From Burkholderia sp. (GTDB lineage Bacteria; Pseudomonadota; Gammaproteobacteria; Burkholderiales; Burkholderiaceae), in NCBI GenBank assembly GCA_031253835.1, contig JAIRVP010000011.1, positions 62,001-126,000 on the forward strand: DNA of 64,000 nucleotides, in the 5' to 3' direction. The translations under genes and the position numbers were made by a program. The notes beneath the pieces are model-generated. The model ran no database searches and had not been told where the DNA came from. It was given only the letters and a program-made list of their open reading frames with translations. Below, in pieces: positions 36,608-46,218 of the stretch (position 1 is the first letter of the stretch; every line of letters begins with the position of its first letter).

Positions 36608-38413
36608 TCAGTCGGCCAGCATCGCGTGATCGGGCGCGCGATGGGCTTCGGCGAGGCGCGTGACGAATTCGTCGACGAACACCTGCATGTTCGCGGTCAC
36701 GTTCTTGTTGCGGATCAGCAGGTAGTTGTAGCCGAACAGCGCCGGAATCGCGACGAACAGGCCCGTCACGGTCGCGAGCAGCGCGGCCGCGATGCCCGGT
36801 GCGATCGCGTTCACGTTCACGTCGCCGGCCGCCGCGATCGCCGCGAACGTGATCATCACGCCGACCACCGTGCCGAGCAGGCCGAGGAACGGGCCGCCCG
36901 AGATCGCGATCGTCAGCAGCACCATCGATTTCGACAGCTTCTGGTTCTCGCGCACGAGCGTCGCGTCCATCGACGCGCGGATCGCCTCGATCGATTCGGA
37001 CGTGATCACCGTGCGGCCGTTGCCGTCCACGCGGCTGTGGATTTCATGCACGCCGGACTTGTACAGCCGGTACAGCGACGACTGGTACAGCCGGCGGCCA
37101 TCGGCGCTCGCCTCGTCGACATGCGCGAGACCGACCAGGTGACGCCCGGCCACTTCGCGGAAGCGCTGCACGAAATACTGGTTGGCCTTGTCGACCGTGC
37201 CGACGTAGCGCGCCTTCGTCCACATCACGATCCACGACACGAGCGCCATGCCGAGCAGGATCGCGATCACGACCCATGCGTCGACGGTCACCGACTGCAC
37301 GATCACGCCGAAGTAGCCGAAGCCGAAGCCCGACTGCTTCTCGTCGGCGCCGTACGCGACGAGCTTCGATTCCGAACCCTGCGCGAGCGCGTCGACGGCG
37401 AGCGCGGCCGGCGAGCGCGCGATCTTCGACAGGCGCAGCTCGTCGAGCGCGCCCGGATAGGCCGCGAAGCCGGCCGGCGCGCCGCTGGCGTCCGCGCCCA
37501 CGACTGCCGCGCCGTTCAGCGCGGGCAGCGCCGCCGCGACCTGCGCGGCCTGCTTGCCGTTCACGTAGACAGTCAGGTTCTTGCCGTCGGCCGTGACCGC
37601 GAGATACGTCCACTGGTTCGCGGCGACCGGCGGGGCCGCCGGCGTGCGCACCGGCGCCGGATTGCCGGCCGCGCCGTCGACTTCCGCGAACGGCACGCCG
37701 TTGTCGAGGCCGATCAGCAGCGCGTTCGCGCCATCGCGGCGGCTGTACAGCAGCGTGTTCGCCGCCAGCGCCGACGGCTTGACCCACGCGCTGAACGTGA
37801 AGCTGCCGCCGGCCGGCACATTCAGCGACGCGCTTGCCGGCAGCGTCAGCGACCCCGTGCCGTCGAACCGCGCGCCCTTGCCGACGATGCCGTCCTCGAC
37901 CGTGCGGAACGACGCGTTCTGTGCGTTGTTGGCGTATGCGGTCATATCCTTCGGCGGGGCGCCGGCCGCACCGTTGAAGTGGTAGACGAGCGTGTAGTCG
38001 GCATCGAACGTCTCGGCCGGCCGGCCGCCGTCCGGCGCCTTCTTGTTGCCGTAGTACATCCAGATCGACTCCGCGGCGCCGGCCGGCATCTTCGGCACGT
38101 CGACCCAGATCAGCGCGACGCCGAGCACGGGATCGTATTGCTCTACATGGAAATTCAGCGGCGTCTTGTCGTCGGCGGCGACGAAGCGGATGTCGGCGCC
38201 GTTGTCGGCCAGCCCGTCGAACTGGAAGTTGCCGGAATGCAGGCGGATCAGCAGCGGCACGCGGCCGGCCGACTCCGCGAGGTTCGCGCCTTTCGCGCTC
38301 GCGTCGATCGTGATCGCCTTCCGGTACGACCAGTCGTTCTGCCACCATGCGTTCGCGATGCCGGGCAGCACGCCGAGCATCACCGCCAACAGGAAAAACA
38401 AGACTCGCTTCAC
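36608..38413 (-). CDS. ExbB/TolQ fused to exported DUF2341 and LamG-like domains
   Basis: A 601-residue protein starting at a GTG with GGGGAGTGG in front. A signal peptide (VKRVLFFLLAVMLGVLPGIANA) is followed by a DUF2341 domain (residues about 23-130, WWQNDWSYRKAITIDASAKG, IWMYYGNKKAP) and a LamG/concanavalin-like domain (about 140-330, LVYHFNGAAGAPPK, FTFSAWVKPSALAANTLLYSRRDG). Residues from about 380 form the ExbB/MotA-TolQ channel: three helices including VDAWVVIAILLGMALVSWIV, SGGPFLGLLGTVVGVMITFAAIA and GIAAALLATVTGLFVAIPALFGYNYL. The extracytoplasmic domains may sense or bind carbohydrate and gate the motor. Confidence 0.93.
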   Translation of the reverse strand: MKRVLFFLLAVMLGVLPGIANAWWQNDWSYRKAITIDASAKGANLAESAGRVPLLIRLHSGNFQFDGLADNGADIRFVAADDKTPLNFHVEQYDPVLGVALIWVDVPKMPAGAAESIWMYYGNKKAPDGGRPAETFDADYTLVYHFNGAAGAPPKDMTAYANNAQNASFRTVEDGIVGKGARFDGTGSLTLPASASLNVPAGGSFTFSAWVKPSALAANTLLYSRRDGANALLIGLDNGVPFAEVDGAAGNPAPVRTPAAPPVAANQWTYLAVTADGKNLTVYVNGKQAAQVAAALPALNGAAVVGADASGAPAGFAAYPGALDELRLSKIARSPAALAVDALAQGSESKLVAYGADEKQSGFGFGYFGVIVQSVTVDAWVVIAILLGMALVSWIVMWTKARYVGTVDKANQYFVQRFREVAGRHLVGLAHVDEASADGRRLYQSSLYRLYKSGVHEIHSRVDGNGRTVITSESIEAIRASMDATLVRENQKLSKSMVLLTIAISGGPFLGLLGTVVGVMITFAAIAAAGDVNVNAIAPGIAAALLATVTGLFVAIPALFGYNYLLIRNKNVTANMQVFVDEFVTRLAEAHRAPDHAMLAD

Positions 38414-38480
38414 GATCCACTCCCCGAATGTGCGGGCGCCGCGCTCGTCGCATCGCCCCGCCACGATCAAAAAAAATCCG

Positions 38481-40133
38481 TCAGAACCCCAGCCTCACGT
38501 AGAAATCGAACCGCGGGCTGTATTGCCGCGTATAGACACCCGCCTTCAACGGCCAGCCGGCCTCGAAATCCGCGCTCGCATACTTCATCAGCTGCAGCCG
38601 CGTGCCGACGCCGACGCTCATCAGGTTGAAGCGCGACGTCTGCTCCGGCAGCGGGCTCAGCAGCCACAGGTGCGCCGCGTCGAAAAATGCGTGGAAGCGC
38701 CACTCGTTCAGCCGGCTGCCGACCGCGCCGCCGAGCCACTTCGCGACCGACGGGCTGCGCAGCTCGACCGACGCGATCACGCCGCTGTCGGCCGTGTTCT
38801 CGGCCTGCATGTAGCCGCGCACGCTGTTCATCCCGCCCGCGGCGAACTGCTCGCTCGACACGAGCGGCGAGTTCGAGATCTGCGCGTTCACGTGCGCATT
38901 GGCCTGCATGTCGTTCGCGAAGCGCTGCGTGTGATTGACGTCGAACTTGCCGTACACGAAATCGGGCGTCGCGTTGTAGCGCTTGTTGTCCCAGGCGCCC
39001 CAGTCGCTGCCGAGGCCGCGAATGTTCGTCGTCAGCGACGCGGAGAACGACGTCTGCGAGTTCTTCAGGCTCAGCTGGCCGTTGTACGACAGCGTCACCG
39101 GCACGTACGTGAGCGGTGCCGTCGAGCCACCCTGCCCGGGCAGCGACACGTCTTCGTCGTAATGCTTGCGGTCGATCTCGATGCTGACCGAGTGCGCGTA
39201 GGTCTCCGTCGCCGGCAGCGAATAGATCGCGGTGAAGCCATACGTGGTGCCCTTGCCGAGCACGTTGGTGTTGCCGACCGACGCGACGTTGCTGTCCGAA
39301 TGCACGACCGTCGCGAGGAAGCTCCAGCGCGAATCCTTGATCGGCGCGAGATACGAGAACGCGTAGACGCGCGCATCGTTCGGATGCTGCGGCGCGATCA
39401 CGTAGGTGCCCGAAATCACGTGGCCGAGCTGCCACAGATTCGAATAGCTGAGGCTAGCGGTCGTGCGCAGCGTCGACGTACCGGGGCTGTTGTCGTTGTT
39501 CAGTTCGAGCGAGCCGTGCAGCGGGCTGTGATCGTCGACCTTCAGGTCGACGTCGACCGTCTGCGGCAGCGACCCCGGCTTCAGCACCGGAATCACCTGG
39601 CGGTCCGCCGAGCGGTTCAGGTCGGAAAGCTGCTGCTGCGCCTGGTTGAAATCGGGCACCTGGCCTTCGGCCAGTGCAGGCACCGCATCGCGGATGTTCT
39701 GCGGCGAGTTGTATTTCGCGCCATCGACGCGCAGGCGCCCGACCTTCGCCTCGGTCACCTGCAGCAGGATCACGCCGTTCTTCACCTGCTGCTGCGGCAG
39801 CTCGACGACGACCGACTGGTAGCCGCGATCCTGGTACGCCTTCTGCAACGCATCGCGTGCCGCGTTCACGTCGGCGAGCGTGCGGCCCGGCCCTTCGAAC
39901 GGATATACGGCCTTCTCGATCTCGAGCGTCGGCAACGTCGTGTTGCCGCGCACCACGAAGGCATTCACGTCGAACGACTGCGGTGCGGCCGGTGCCGCCT
40001 TCGCGGCCGGCGCGGCTTCCTGCGCATGAATGCCCGGCGCGACGCTCAACCCTCCGGCCAGCACGGCGCCGGCCAGGCATCGGCCATTCAGCCGCCATCG
40101 TTCGCGTGACTTGCGGTCTACTCTCGGCGGCAT
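38481..40133 (-). CDS. Two-partner secretion outer-membrane transporter TpsB (ShlB/FhaC/HecB family)
   Basis: A 550-residue TpsB. Signal peptide ends PGIHAQ. POTRA-2-type domain lies at about residues 55-130 (FDVNAFVVRGNTTLPTLEIEKAVYPFEGPGRTLADVNAARDALQKAY) and a second POTRA around 130-210. The barrel follows, with VRGY-type loop 6 text (SVRGYMQAE) and a terminal Phe (FDFYVRLGF). It should export and thread the large exoprotein encoded at the right end of the window. It is 67 bases upstream of the ExbB fusion in the same direction. Confidence 0.93.
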   Translation of the reverse strand: MPPRVDRKSRERWRLNGRCLAGAVLAGGLSVAPGIHAQEAAPAAKAAPAAPQSFDVNAFVVRGNTTLPTLEIEKAVYPFEGPGRTLADVNAARDALQKAYQDRGYQSVVVELPQQQVKNGVILLQVTEAKVGRLRVDGAKYNSPQNIRDAVPALAEGQVPDFNQAQQQLSDLNRSADRQVIPVLKPGSLPQTVDVDLKVDDHSPLHGSLELNNDNSPGTSTLRTTASLSYSNLWQLGHVISGTYVIAPQHPNDARVYAFSYLAPIKDSRWSFLATVVHSDSNVASVGNTNVLGKGTTYGFTAIYSLPATETYAHSVSIEIDRKHYDEDVSLPGQGGSTAPLTYVPVTLSYNGQLSLKNSQTSFSASLTTNIRGLGSDWGAWDNKRYNATPDFVYGKFDVNHTQRFANDMQANAHVNAQISNSPLVSSEQFAAGGMNSVRGYMQAENTADSGVIASVELRSPSVAKWLGGAVGSRLNEWRFHAFFDAAHLWLLSPLPEQTSRFNLMSVGVGTRLQLMKYASADFEAGWPLKAGVYTRQYSPRFDFYVRLGF

Positions 40134-40284
40134 GCGCCATTCCCCTTTGTTGTTCCGGATCGCAGCGAAGCTGAACTGCATAAGCCGCCCGCCCCGCTAT
40201 CAGTTGCCTGTTTCACTTTGATGACGATTGATTCGTCATCCTTATCATGATCTGCGCATTGCTTTTTCTACCGCCGATCCGAAC

Positions 40285-40932
40285 TCAGCCGTGACGCGTC
40301 AATGCCGCCCGCGTATCGGCCTGGAAACCGAACTGGGCCATGGCGAACCGCAACAGCGTATCGACGCACGTCGCGAGCGATGCGCGGCCGGTATCGATCG
40401 TGAGATCGGCTTCCACCGGCGGTTCGTACGGCGCCGAAACGCCCGTGAATTCCGGCAGCGCACCGCACCGCGCCTTCACATACAGCCCTTTCGGATCCCG
40501 CGCCTCGCAGCAGGCCAGCGGCGTGCTCACATACACTTCACGGAATGCCGGCCCCACGATCGCTCGCGCCGTGTCGCGCATCGCCGCAAGCGGCGAAATG
40601 ACCGCGACGATCGCCAGCGCGCCGGATTCGCTCGTCAGTGCCGCGACTTCGGCGATGCGCCGCACGTTTTCGAAACGATCCTGCACCGTAAAGCCGAGAT
40701 CGCGATTCAACCCCGTCCGCAACCGGTCGCCGTCGAGCACCACCGGATGCACGCGTCGGTCGTGCAGTCTTGCCGCCACCGCGTCGGCCAGCGTCGTCTT
40801 GCCCGCGCCCGACAACCCCGTGAGCCATAACACGCCGCCGGCCCGCTGCGGCGACGCGCCCCGCCCTGCGCGAGCCACGTCTACCGATAAGGACGAAACG
40901 ACGCCCGGAAACCCGCAACGATCGATCTTCAT
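40285..40932 (-). CDS. Adenylyl-sulfate kinase (CysC family)
   Basis: A 215-residue APS kinase that would phosphorylate APS to PAPS. The Walker A is LTGLSGAGKTTLADAVAA near residue 38, then LDGDRLRTGLNRDLGFTVQDRFENVRRIAEVA and FREVYVSTPLACCEARDPKGLYVKARCGALPEFTGV, all typical CysC blocks. No CysD/CysN is in the window. The ATG overlaps the TIGR03032 stop by 4 bases, implying coupled translation. In this surface-secretion context PAPS could serve sulphation of a secreted polymer, but no sulphotransferase is seen. Confidence 0.92.
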   Translation of the reverse strand: MKIDRCGFPGVVSSLSVDVARAGRGASPQRAGGVLWLTGLSGAGKTTLADAVAARLHDRRVHPVVLDGDRLRTGLNRDLGFTVQDRFENVRRIAEVAALTSESGALAIVAVISPLAAMRDTARAIVGPAFREVYVSTPLACCEARDPKGLYVKARCGALPEFTGVSAPYEPPVEADLTIDTGRASLATCVDTLLRFAMAQFGFQADTRAALTRHG

Positions 40933-42104
40933 CGCGCGCGCTCCCCCGCCTTCACGGGTTCGTCGTCCTCGCGCGGACGCGTCTGCCAGAAGCCGCCCTG
41001 CATCGTCACGATCGACGGCGTCTCGGCCCATTGATGCGGGCTCAGGATTTCGGCACGCCGCACGTTCGGGATCACCTGCACGTCGAAGATCTCGTCGACG
41101 CCGTTGAAGAACTGCAGGATGCCGAGCACGTCGCCGGTGTTCGCATCGAGCGCCGCGACGCCCGCGACCAGCCCATCCGATTCGCTTTCGATCGGCAACC
41201 CCTGCGGGCCGCGTTTGTCGCGCAGCCTCGACAGCCCGACGAACAGCACGCCGCCGTACTCGGCGAGACCGTGCGTGAAGCCCGGCAGCGTCGCGAGCAC
41301 GCGCCGCGCGCCCGTCTGCGGATCGATCTGCAGCACGTGGCCGCGACCGCCTTCGAGCACATGCAGCCGCCCGCCGATCACGCGCGGCGAATGCGGCATC
41401 GACAACCCCGAGGCGACCACACGGCCGGACGGCACTTCCATCACGATGCCGCTGCTTGCCATCCCGCTGCGCCAGCCGAACGGCTCGTTGGTCATCCCGA
41501 GCGCGGTCACGAACCGCACCTTGCCGTCGGCGAACGCCATGCCGTTCAGGTGGCAACGATCGTCCGGCGCGATCTCCGTCACGAACGGCGGCTTCCAGAT
41601 CGGCGTGAAGTTGAAATAGCCGTCGATCACGCTGATGCAGGAATAGCGCGTGTTGACCGCAAGCAGCACGTGCTTGTCGAACGCCATGTCGTGCAGGTCG
41701 AGATCGCCGGTGTAGTAGGCCATGCGCGGCACGAACATCGCGTCGTAGTGATCCGGGCGGGCCGGATAGTGCGGCGCGAGCGTCGACACGTTGGCGAACA
41801 CCATCAGCTCGTGCATCGTCGCGACCGCGAGCCGGTTGCCCGCCACGGCCATTCCCATCGAGCGCGGCAACAGGCACGCGGACAGCGTGGGCACGCCGTC
41901 GTCGACGCCGATCACGGCCACGCCGGACGGGCGGCGGCTCACGGCCAGCGAGCACTTGAGCGCCTCGAGCACCTGCAGGAAGCGCCCCGTGTCGCGCAGG
42001 TCGATGACCGGCGACAGCGCTTCCGCCTGCCGCGCCGATACGTCGTCCGTCGGCGCACCGCTTTCGCCCGCCGGCCGGGTTTCCTCGAACTGTTCCACTG
42101 TCAT
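40929..42104 (-). CDS. TIGR03032 (DUF4915) family protein
   Basis: A 391-residue protein of the TIGR03032 type, which is beta-propeller-like: MGMAVAGNRLAVATMHELMVFANVS, CISVIDGYFNFTPIWKPPFVTEIAPDDRCHLNGMAF, MPHSPRVIGGRLHVLEGGRGHVLQID, GFTHGLAEYGGVLFVGLSRLRDKRG. It lacks a signal peptide. Family function is not known; members are often seen near glycan or sulphur-modification genes. ACAGG lies near the ATG at 42104. It is the first gene of the long minus-strand run ending at 27619. Confidence 0.85.
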   Translation of the reverse strand: MTVEQFEETRPAGESGAPTDDVSARQAEALSPVIDLRDTGRFLQVLEALKCSLAVSRRPSGVAVIGVDDGVPTLSACLLPRSMGMAVAGNRLAVATMHELMVFANVSTLAPHYPARPDHYDAMFVPRMAYYTGDLDLHDMAFDKHVLLAVNTRYSCISVIDGYFNFTPIWKPPFVTEIAPDDRCHLNGMAFADGKVRFVTALGMTNEPFGWRSGMASSGIVMEVPSGRVVASGLSMPHSPRVIGGRLHVLEGGRGHVLQIDPQTGARRVLATLPGFTHGLAEYGGVLFVGLSRLRDKRGPQGLPIESESDGLVAGVAALDANTGDVLGILQFFNGVDEIFDVQVIPNVRRAEILSPHQWAETPSIVTMQGGFWQTRPREDDEPVKAGERAR

Positions 42105-42783
42105 GCACCTGTCGGCTTCACGCCGCCTGATGAGAAAAAATGCGCGCGCTTGCGTACTCCCGCCCGCCGGCCCGACGCACGCGCACCGGTCGCGAACGGG
42201 GCCGCGTACGGCGCACCAAGTCGCAGCTCCCACCTACCTAGACGGAACGAAGCGCGCATTGCCGCAAGGTTTTTTTGCGTGACGTCGACCGAGCCGCCGG
42301 CACGGGCGAGCAGTCGACGCAAGCAGCCTGCAATGCGCGCGCAACCGCCCCTCGCGCAAAACTCGCGAGACGCGGCGCATGACCTTGCGTGGCCCCCGTT
42401 TCGTGTACGTGTCGTTGCCTGGCCGATGTGCGGCGCTTCGGCGGCCCGCCGTTGCGCACGGACTGCCGGCAAACGAGTCGCCGTCCGGCCGGCCCACGCG
42501 CGAAAACGCGACGGGCCTGCGTGCGGCCCGACAATCCTCCGGTTTCAACCGGGAAGTTTTTGTGACATTCCGCTGAAGATATTCACGAAACGCTCGCGAA
42601 ACACGGCACGCGCGCGCCGGGACTTCGCCGGGACCTCGCCGGGACCGTTTACGCCGCTCCGCGGCATCGCGACGCGCGACCTGCGGCGCGGCAGACTGCC
42701 CGCACGCACGAAATCCTGCGGCTTGCGGCCGCCCGCTTCGTCCTAGCTATTGAGAACAGCACACGTCAACGACAGGACACGCC
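42105..42783. other. Non-coding gap between divergent genes
   Basis: A 679-base stretch separates the TIGR03032 gene from the membrane-protein gene. I see no convincing gene in it. A palindrome (CCGGTT-TC-AACCGG, 42539-42552) lies ahead of GAAGTTTTT and could be a hairpin or operator. Promoters for the two divergent operons must lie here, but no strong sigma-70 match stands out. Confidence 0.5.
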
Positions 42784-43347
42784 ATGTCATTCGCCACGAT
42801 GCTCGTACGGTGGCTCGCCGGGCGGCTGGCCGGCGCCGCCGGAATGCCGGGCCCGTTGCGGCCGCGCGCCGCTCATGCCGCGTCGATTCCGCCGCTGCGC
42901 TGGCGCACGCCGTGGCTCGTGTGGCAGCTGCTGTCGTGGTCCGTGCTCACGCTGCTCGCGCCGCCGATCTGGATGATCGGCACGCTGCTGCTGATCAATC
43001 CGTCCAGCGACCAGCCGCTGTTCTGGGCGCTCGCGATGGCGATCGTGCCCGTCGCAAACGGGGTCGCGATCGTCGCGACGAACCAGCGGCATCACGGCAC
43101 GCCGTTCACGCGGCGCCCGGCGGTTGCCGCGCACATGTTCGCGATCGCGATGACCGTCGGCTGCACGCTGTTCGTGCTGCTGCTGTGGCGCTCGCACGCG
43201 ATCGCCGGCCTCGTCGGCCCGCTTGCGGCCGACGGCATGCATCCCGCGACGCTCGCAGGCTGGGTCGCGGGGCTCGCCGCGCTGTTCGGCGTCACGTCAT
43301 CTGCGCATGCGAGCATCGCGCATGCGTGGCTGGCGTTCGAGGTGTGA
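42784..43347 (+). CDS. Polytopic membrane protein of unknown function
   Basis: A 187-residue protein with about four membrane helices: LVWQLLSWSVLTLLAPPIWMIG, FWALAMAIVPVANGVAIVA, FAIAMTVGCTLFVLLLW and GWVAGLAALFGVTSSAHAS. The cytosolic-looking first 35 residues are basic. AGGACACGCC is near the ATG. It lies 32 bases before gspK on the same strand, so it may act with the secretion genes. No family is recognised. Confidence 0.7.
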   Translation: MSFATMLVRWLAGRLAGAAGMPGPLRPRAAHAASIPPLRWRTPWLVWQLLSWSVLTLLAPPIWMIGTLLLINPSSDQPLFWALAMAIVPVANGVAIVATNQRHHGTPFTRRPAVAAHMFAIAMTVGCTLFVLLLWRSHAIAGLVGPLAADGMHPATLAGWVAGLAALFGVTSSAHASIAHAWLAFEV

Positions 43348-43379
43348 GCGCGCCGCGCCGACACTGCGGGGGCACGCGG

Positions 43380-44375
43380 ATGCATCGATACGGGACAGGA
43401 AGGACGGCGTACGCACGGCGCGAACGCGGCATCGCGATCGTGACGGTGCTGCTCGTCGTCGCGCTGGCGGCGACGCTCGCCGCCAGCGTGCTGTGGCGCC
43501 AGCAGGTCGCGACGCGCGACGTCGAGAACCAGCGGCTCGCGACGCAGACGATGTGGATCGAACGCGCTGCGGTCGAATGGGCGCGCGCGACGCTGCGTGC
43601 GCAGAGCGCGACGTCGAACGTCACGTTCGTGGGCCAGCCGTGGTCGGCACCCGTCGCCGACGTGCCGCTCTCGGACCTGCTGCCGTCCGACGCGCGGGCG
43701 GTCAATGCGGAGCTGTCGCGCGCGTGGATCTCGGGCAGCGTCGAGGACGCGCAGGCGCGCTTCAACCTGATGAACCTCGTGTCGCGCGTCGCGCCCGGCA
43801 AGCCGTGGCAGTCCAGCGGCGAAGGCGTGCTGGCGTACCGGCGCCTGCTCGTCCAGCTGTCGCTCGATCCCGCGCTCGCGCAGCCGACGGCCGACTACAT
43901 GCTGCGCTCGCTGCGCGACGCGAACGGCCCGGGCGGCTGGCCGCTGCAGCTCGTGTCCGTCGACGGTCTCGCGCGCATTCCCGGCTACGACGCGCATGCG
44001 ATCGACACACTCGCGCCGTTCGTGACGATCCTGCCCGACCTGACCGTCGTCAACGCGAACACCGCGGCCGAGCCCGTGCTCGTCGCCGCGATTCCGACGC
44101 TGTCGGCGAGCCAGGCCAAGCGGCTCGTCGACCGGCGCGCGACCGCCTACTTCGTCAGCACCGGCGACATCGCCGAATACCTGCTGCCCGCGCAGGGCGG
44201 CAACCCGACGCTGCCGGACGGCTCGGCCGTCGGCGTGAACAGCGGCTATTTCATCGTGCACTGCAGCGTGCATTCGGCACGCATCAACGCGCGCATCGAC
44301 ACGCTGATCGCGCGCTACGGCAGCGGCAATTTCGCGTGGACGTCGGTCATCTGGGTGCGGCGGCTGACGAACTGA
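43380..44375 (+). CDS. gspK: Type II secretion minor pseudopilin GspK
   Basis: A 331-residue minor pseudopilin. The prepilin site is at residues 12-18 (YARRERG with cleavage after Gly), followed by a hydrophobic helix (IAIVTVLLVVALAATLAASVL). The large globular part has ARFNLMNLVSRVAP, ADYMLRSLRDANGPGGW and the GspK saposin-like helical block TLSASQAKRLVDRRATAYFVSTGDIAEYL. The helix position that carries Glu in other pseudopilins is Val here, as in GspK proteins. GGGGG lies before the ATG. The other Gsp genes in the window are 6-9 kb away. Confidence 0.9.
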   Translation: MHRYGTGRTAYARRERGIAIVTVLLVVALAATLAASVLWRQQVATRDVENQRLATQTMWIERAAVEWARATLRAQSATSNVTFVGQPWSAPVADVPLSDLLPSDARAVNAELSRAWISGSVEDAQARFNLMNLVSRVAPGKPWQSSGEGVLAYRRLLVQLSLDPALAQPTADYMLRSLRDANGPGGWPLQLVSVDGLARIPGYDAHAIDTLAPFVTILPDLTVVNANTAAEPVLVAAIPTLSASQAKRLVDRRATAYFVSTGDIAEYLLPAQGGNPTLPDGSAVGVNSGYFIVHCSVHSARINARIDTLIARYGSGNFAWTSVIWVRRLTN

Positions 44376-44425
44376 AGCCGGATGCGGCACGGGCCGGCGC
44401 GGCACATCCTGCCGGCCGGCACCCG

Positions 44426-46060
44426 CTAATTCAGCGACGATTCGCTCAATGCCACCGGACGCAGGCCCTGCGACGACGCCGCATCGAACGTCAGCCGCGT
44501 GAAGCTCGTCTCGCGCACTTCGCCGAGCAGCCGGTTCCAGTCGTCGATCGACACGAGCAGCGCGATCGGCCGGTTGTACTTGGTGACCATCACGAGCGCC
44601 TCGCCCGCGTGCCGCAGCGCCTTCGACGGATTGCTGCTGAAGTCGCGCGTCGCCATCGCGATCGTGCGCAGGCTGAACACGTTCGCGGCCGGATCGTCGC
44701 CGTCGTCGTGCATCAGGCGCTCGAGCGTCGCCGCGCGCAGCAACGCCTGCGACTTCGCGGACAGCCGGTTGTCACGGCGCCGGCGCCGCTCGCTGCGCGG
44801 GTCGACGTGCACGGCGAGCATGTGCACGATCTGTCCCAGCGTCGCCGCCGGCAACTGGTCGTAACGCGCCCACCAGTCCGGCGGCAGCGCGATCATCATG
44901 CCCGCATAGGTCGCCGTCACGCCGTCGGCGATCAGCGACGGCAGGCGGCCGACGTCGCGCGCGTCGAGATCGAGCGCGCCGCCGACGACATGCGTCATCA
45001 CGCTGAACGCGTTGTATGCGAACGCGGCGATCCCGCTCGCCAGCAGCGCCGCGCGGGCGGGCACGGTGCCCAGCGGCGCGCCGCCCGTGACGGGTTCGAG
45101 CGCCAGCGGCAACGCGTCGCGCCAGCGCCGGCGCGACAGCGCCACGACCTGCTGCGCATCGAACCGCTCGGCCGGCAGATCGGTCAGCAGCATGACGATG
45201 TCGCCCGGCGTCTCCGCACTGCGCCATTCGATCCGCCGAAACGCGCCCGACACGCCGCCCTCGCCGGCCATCCCGACGGATTGCTCGCGAACGCGCCCGC
45301 CGCCGAACACGCCGGCTTCCTGCCAGTCGCCAAGCGGCCGGCAGGCGGACGAGCGACCGTATTCGCGCAGCACGAACGCGCCGCCGCGGCGCGGCCAGCC
45401 GGACAGGATCGCGTCCGTATCGAAACGCCCGTCGACGATCCACAGCTCGCCGGGCCGGACCGTTTCGAGCAGCGCGCCGACGAAGGCACGCTCGTGCGAC
45501 CGGCCGCGCTCGCAAGGCAGCAGGTCGACGATCATCCCGAGATCCGGATCGTAGACCGGCAGGACGCGCGCACCGCCCGCCGCCGCATCGCGCGCGGGGT
45601 CGTCGCACGCGCGCCCGCAGTCGCAACCGTCGGCCCGCGGCACGCAAGCGTCGCCGGACGCATCCAGCACGCGCAGCCGCATCCCGTCGACCGCGCGCGT
45701 ACCGTCGGTGCTGCGCAGCGACGCGACCGGCAGCAGCAGGTCGGCGCTGTCCCTGGCCAGCGCGCGCCCCCAGCCGGACCGCCACCGGCTCATGCAGTCG
45801 TGCAGCGCCGTCACGGCCGTGCCCAACCCCGGCGCAACGGCCCCCGCGCCATCCGGCGTCCGCTGCCACGCGGCAATCGCCGCGATCGCGTCGACGGCAA
45901 CGGCAAACAGCGCCTCGCGGATCGACTCGCCGTCGGGTTCGTCGCCGGCATCCGCCGCGGCACCGACCCAGTCGTCGTGCAGCGCGCATTGCAGCACGAG
46001 CCGCGCCATGATCGTCATCGGGCTCTGCTCGACAAAGCGTTCCACGATCGTGCGCATCAT
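44426..46060 (-). CDS. IS4-like transposase domain fused to Phd/YefM antitoxin domain
   Basis: A 544-residue protein. The first ~400 residues look like an IS4-family DDE transposase: a first Asp in LRVLDASGDACVPR, a second in LWIVDGRFDTDAILSGW, then ALSRRRWRDALPLALEPV where the third acidic residue is not in the usual YREK setting, and a late helix GIAAFAYNAFSVMTHVV. Residues about 485-535 match a Phd/YefM antitoxin (IAMATRDFSSNPSKALRHAG, then MVTKYNRPIALLVSIDDWNRLL). No terminal inverted repeats or target duplications flank it, so it is probably domesticated. A divergent gene starts 159 bases away. Confidence 0.75.
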   Translation of the reverse strand: MMRTIVERFVEQSPMTIMARLVLQCALHDDWVGAAADAGDEPDGESIREALFAVAVDAIAAIAAWQRTPDGAGAVAPGLGTAVTALHDCMSRWRSGWGRALARDSADLLLPVASLRSTDGTRAVDGMRLRVLDASGDACVPRADGCDCGRACDDPARDAAAGGARVLPVYDPDLGMIVDLLPCERGRSHERAFVGALLETVRPGELWIVDGRFDTDAILSGWPRRGGAFVLREYGRSSACRPLGDWQEAGVFGGGRVREQSVGMAGEGGVSGAFRRIEWRSAETPGDIVMLLTDLPAERFDAQQVVALSRRRWRDALPLALEPVTGGAPLGTVPARAALLASGIAAFAYNAFSVMTHVVGGALDLDARDVGRLPSLIADGVTATYAGMMIALPPDWWARYDQLPAATLGQIVHMLAVHVDPRSERRRRRDNRLSAKSQALLRAATLERLMHDDGDDPAANVFSLRTIAMATRDFSSNPSKALRHAGEALVMVTKYNRPIALLVSIDDWNRLLGEVRETSFTRLTFDAASSQGLRPVALSESSLN

Positions 46061-46218
46061 CGGGTTACCCCACACTGTCTGGTTGATCGCACGGGCCGCC
46101 GCGACGGCGTTCGCACTTGACGGAGCGCCGGCGACACCGCAGCATCGTGGGCGACCCGATCCGCGCGACGCCGCGCCGTCGCGGCGGTCCGCCCGCAATC
46201 GATGCACGAGGCACCGGC

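Noticed and set aside
36587-38629. 680-codon plus-strand open frame opposite the ExbB fusion
   Set aside because: Antisense artefact of high GC; the opposite strand encodes clear DUF2341, LamG and ExbB domains.
44426-46060. Active IS4 insertion sequence
   Set aside because: No terminal inverted repeats or target duplications, degenerate third catalytic residue, and an in-frame antitoxin domain.
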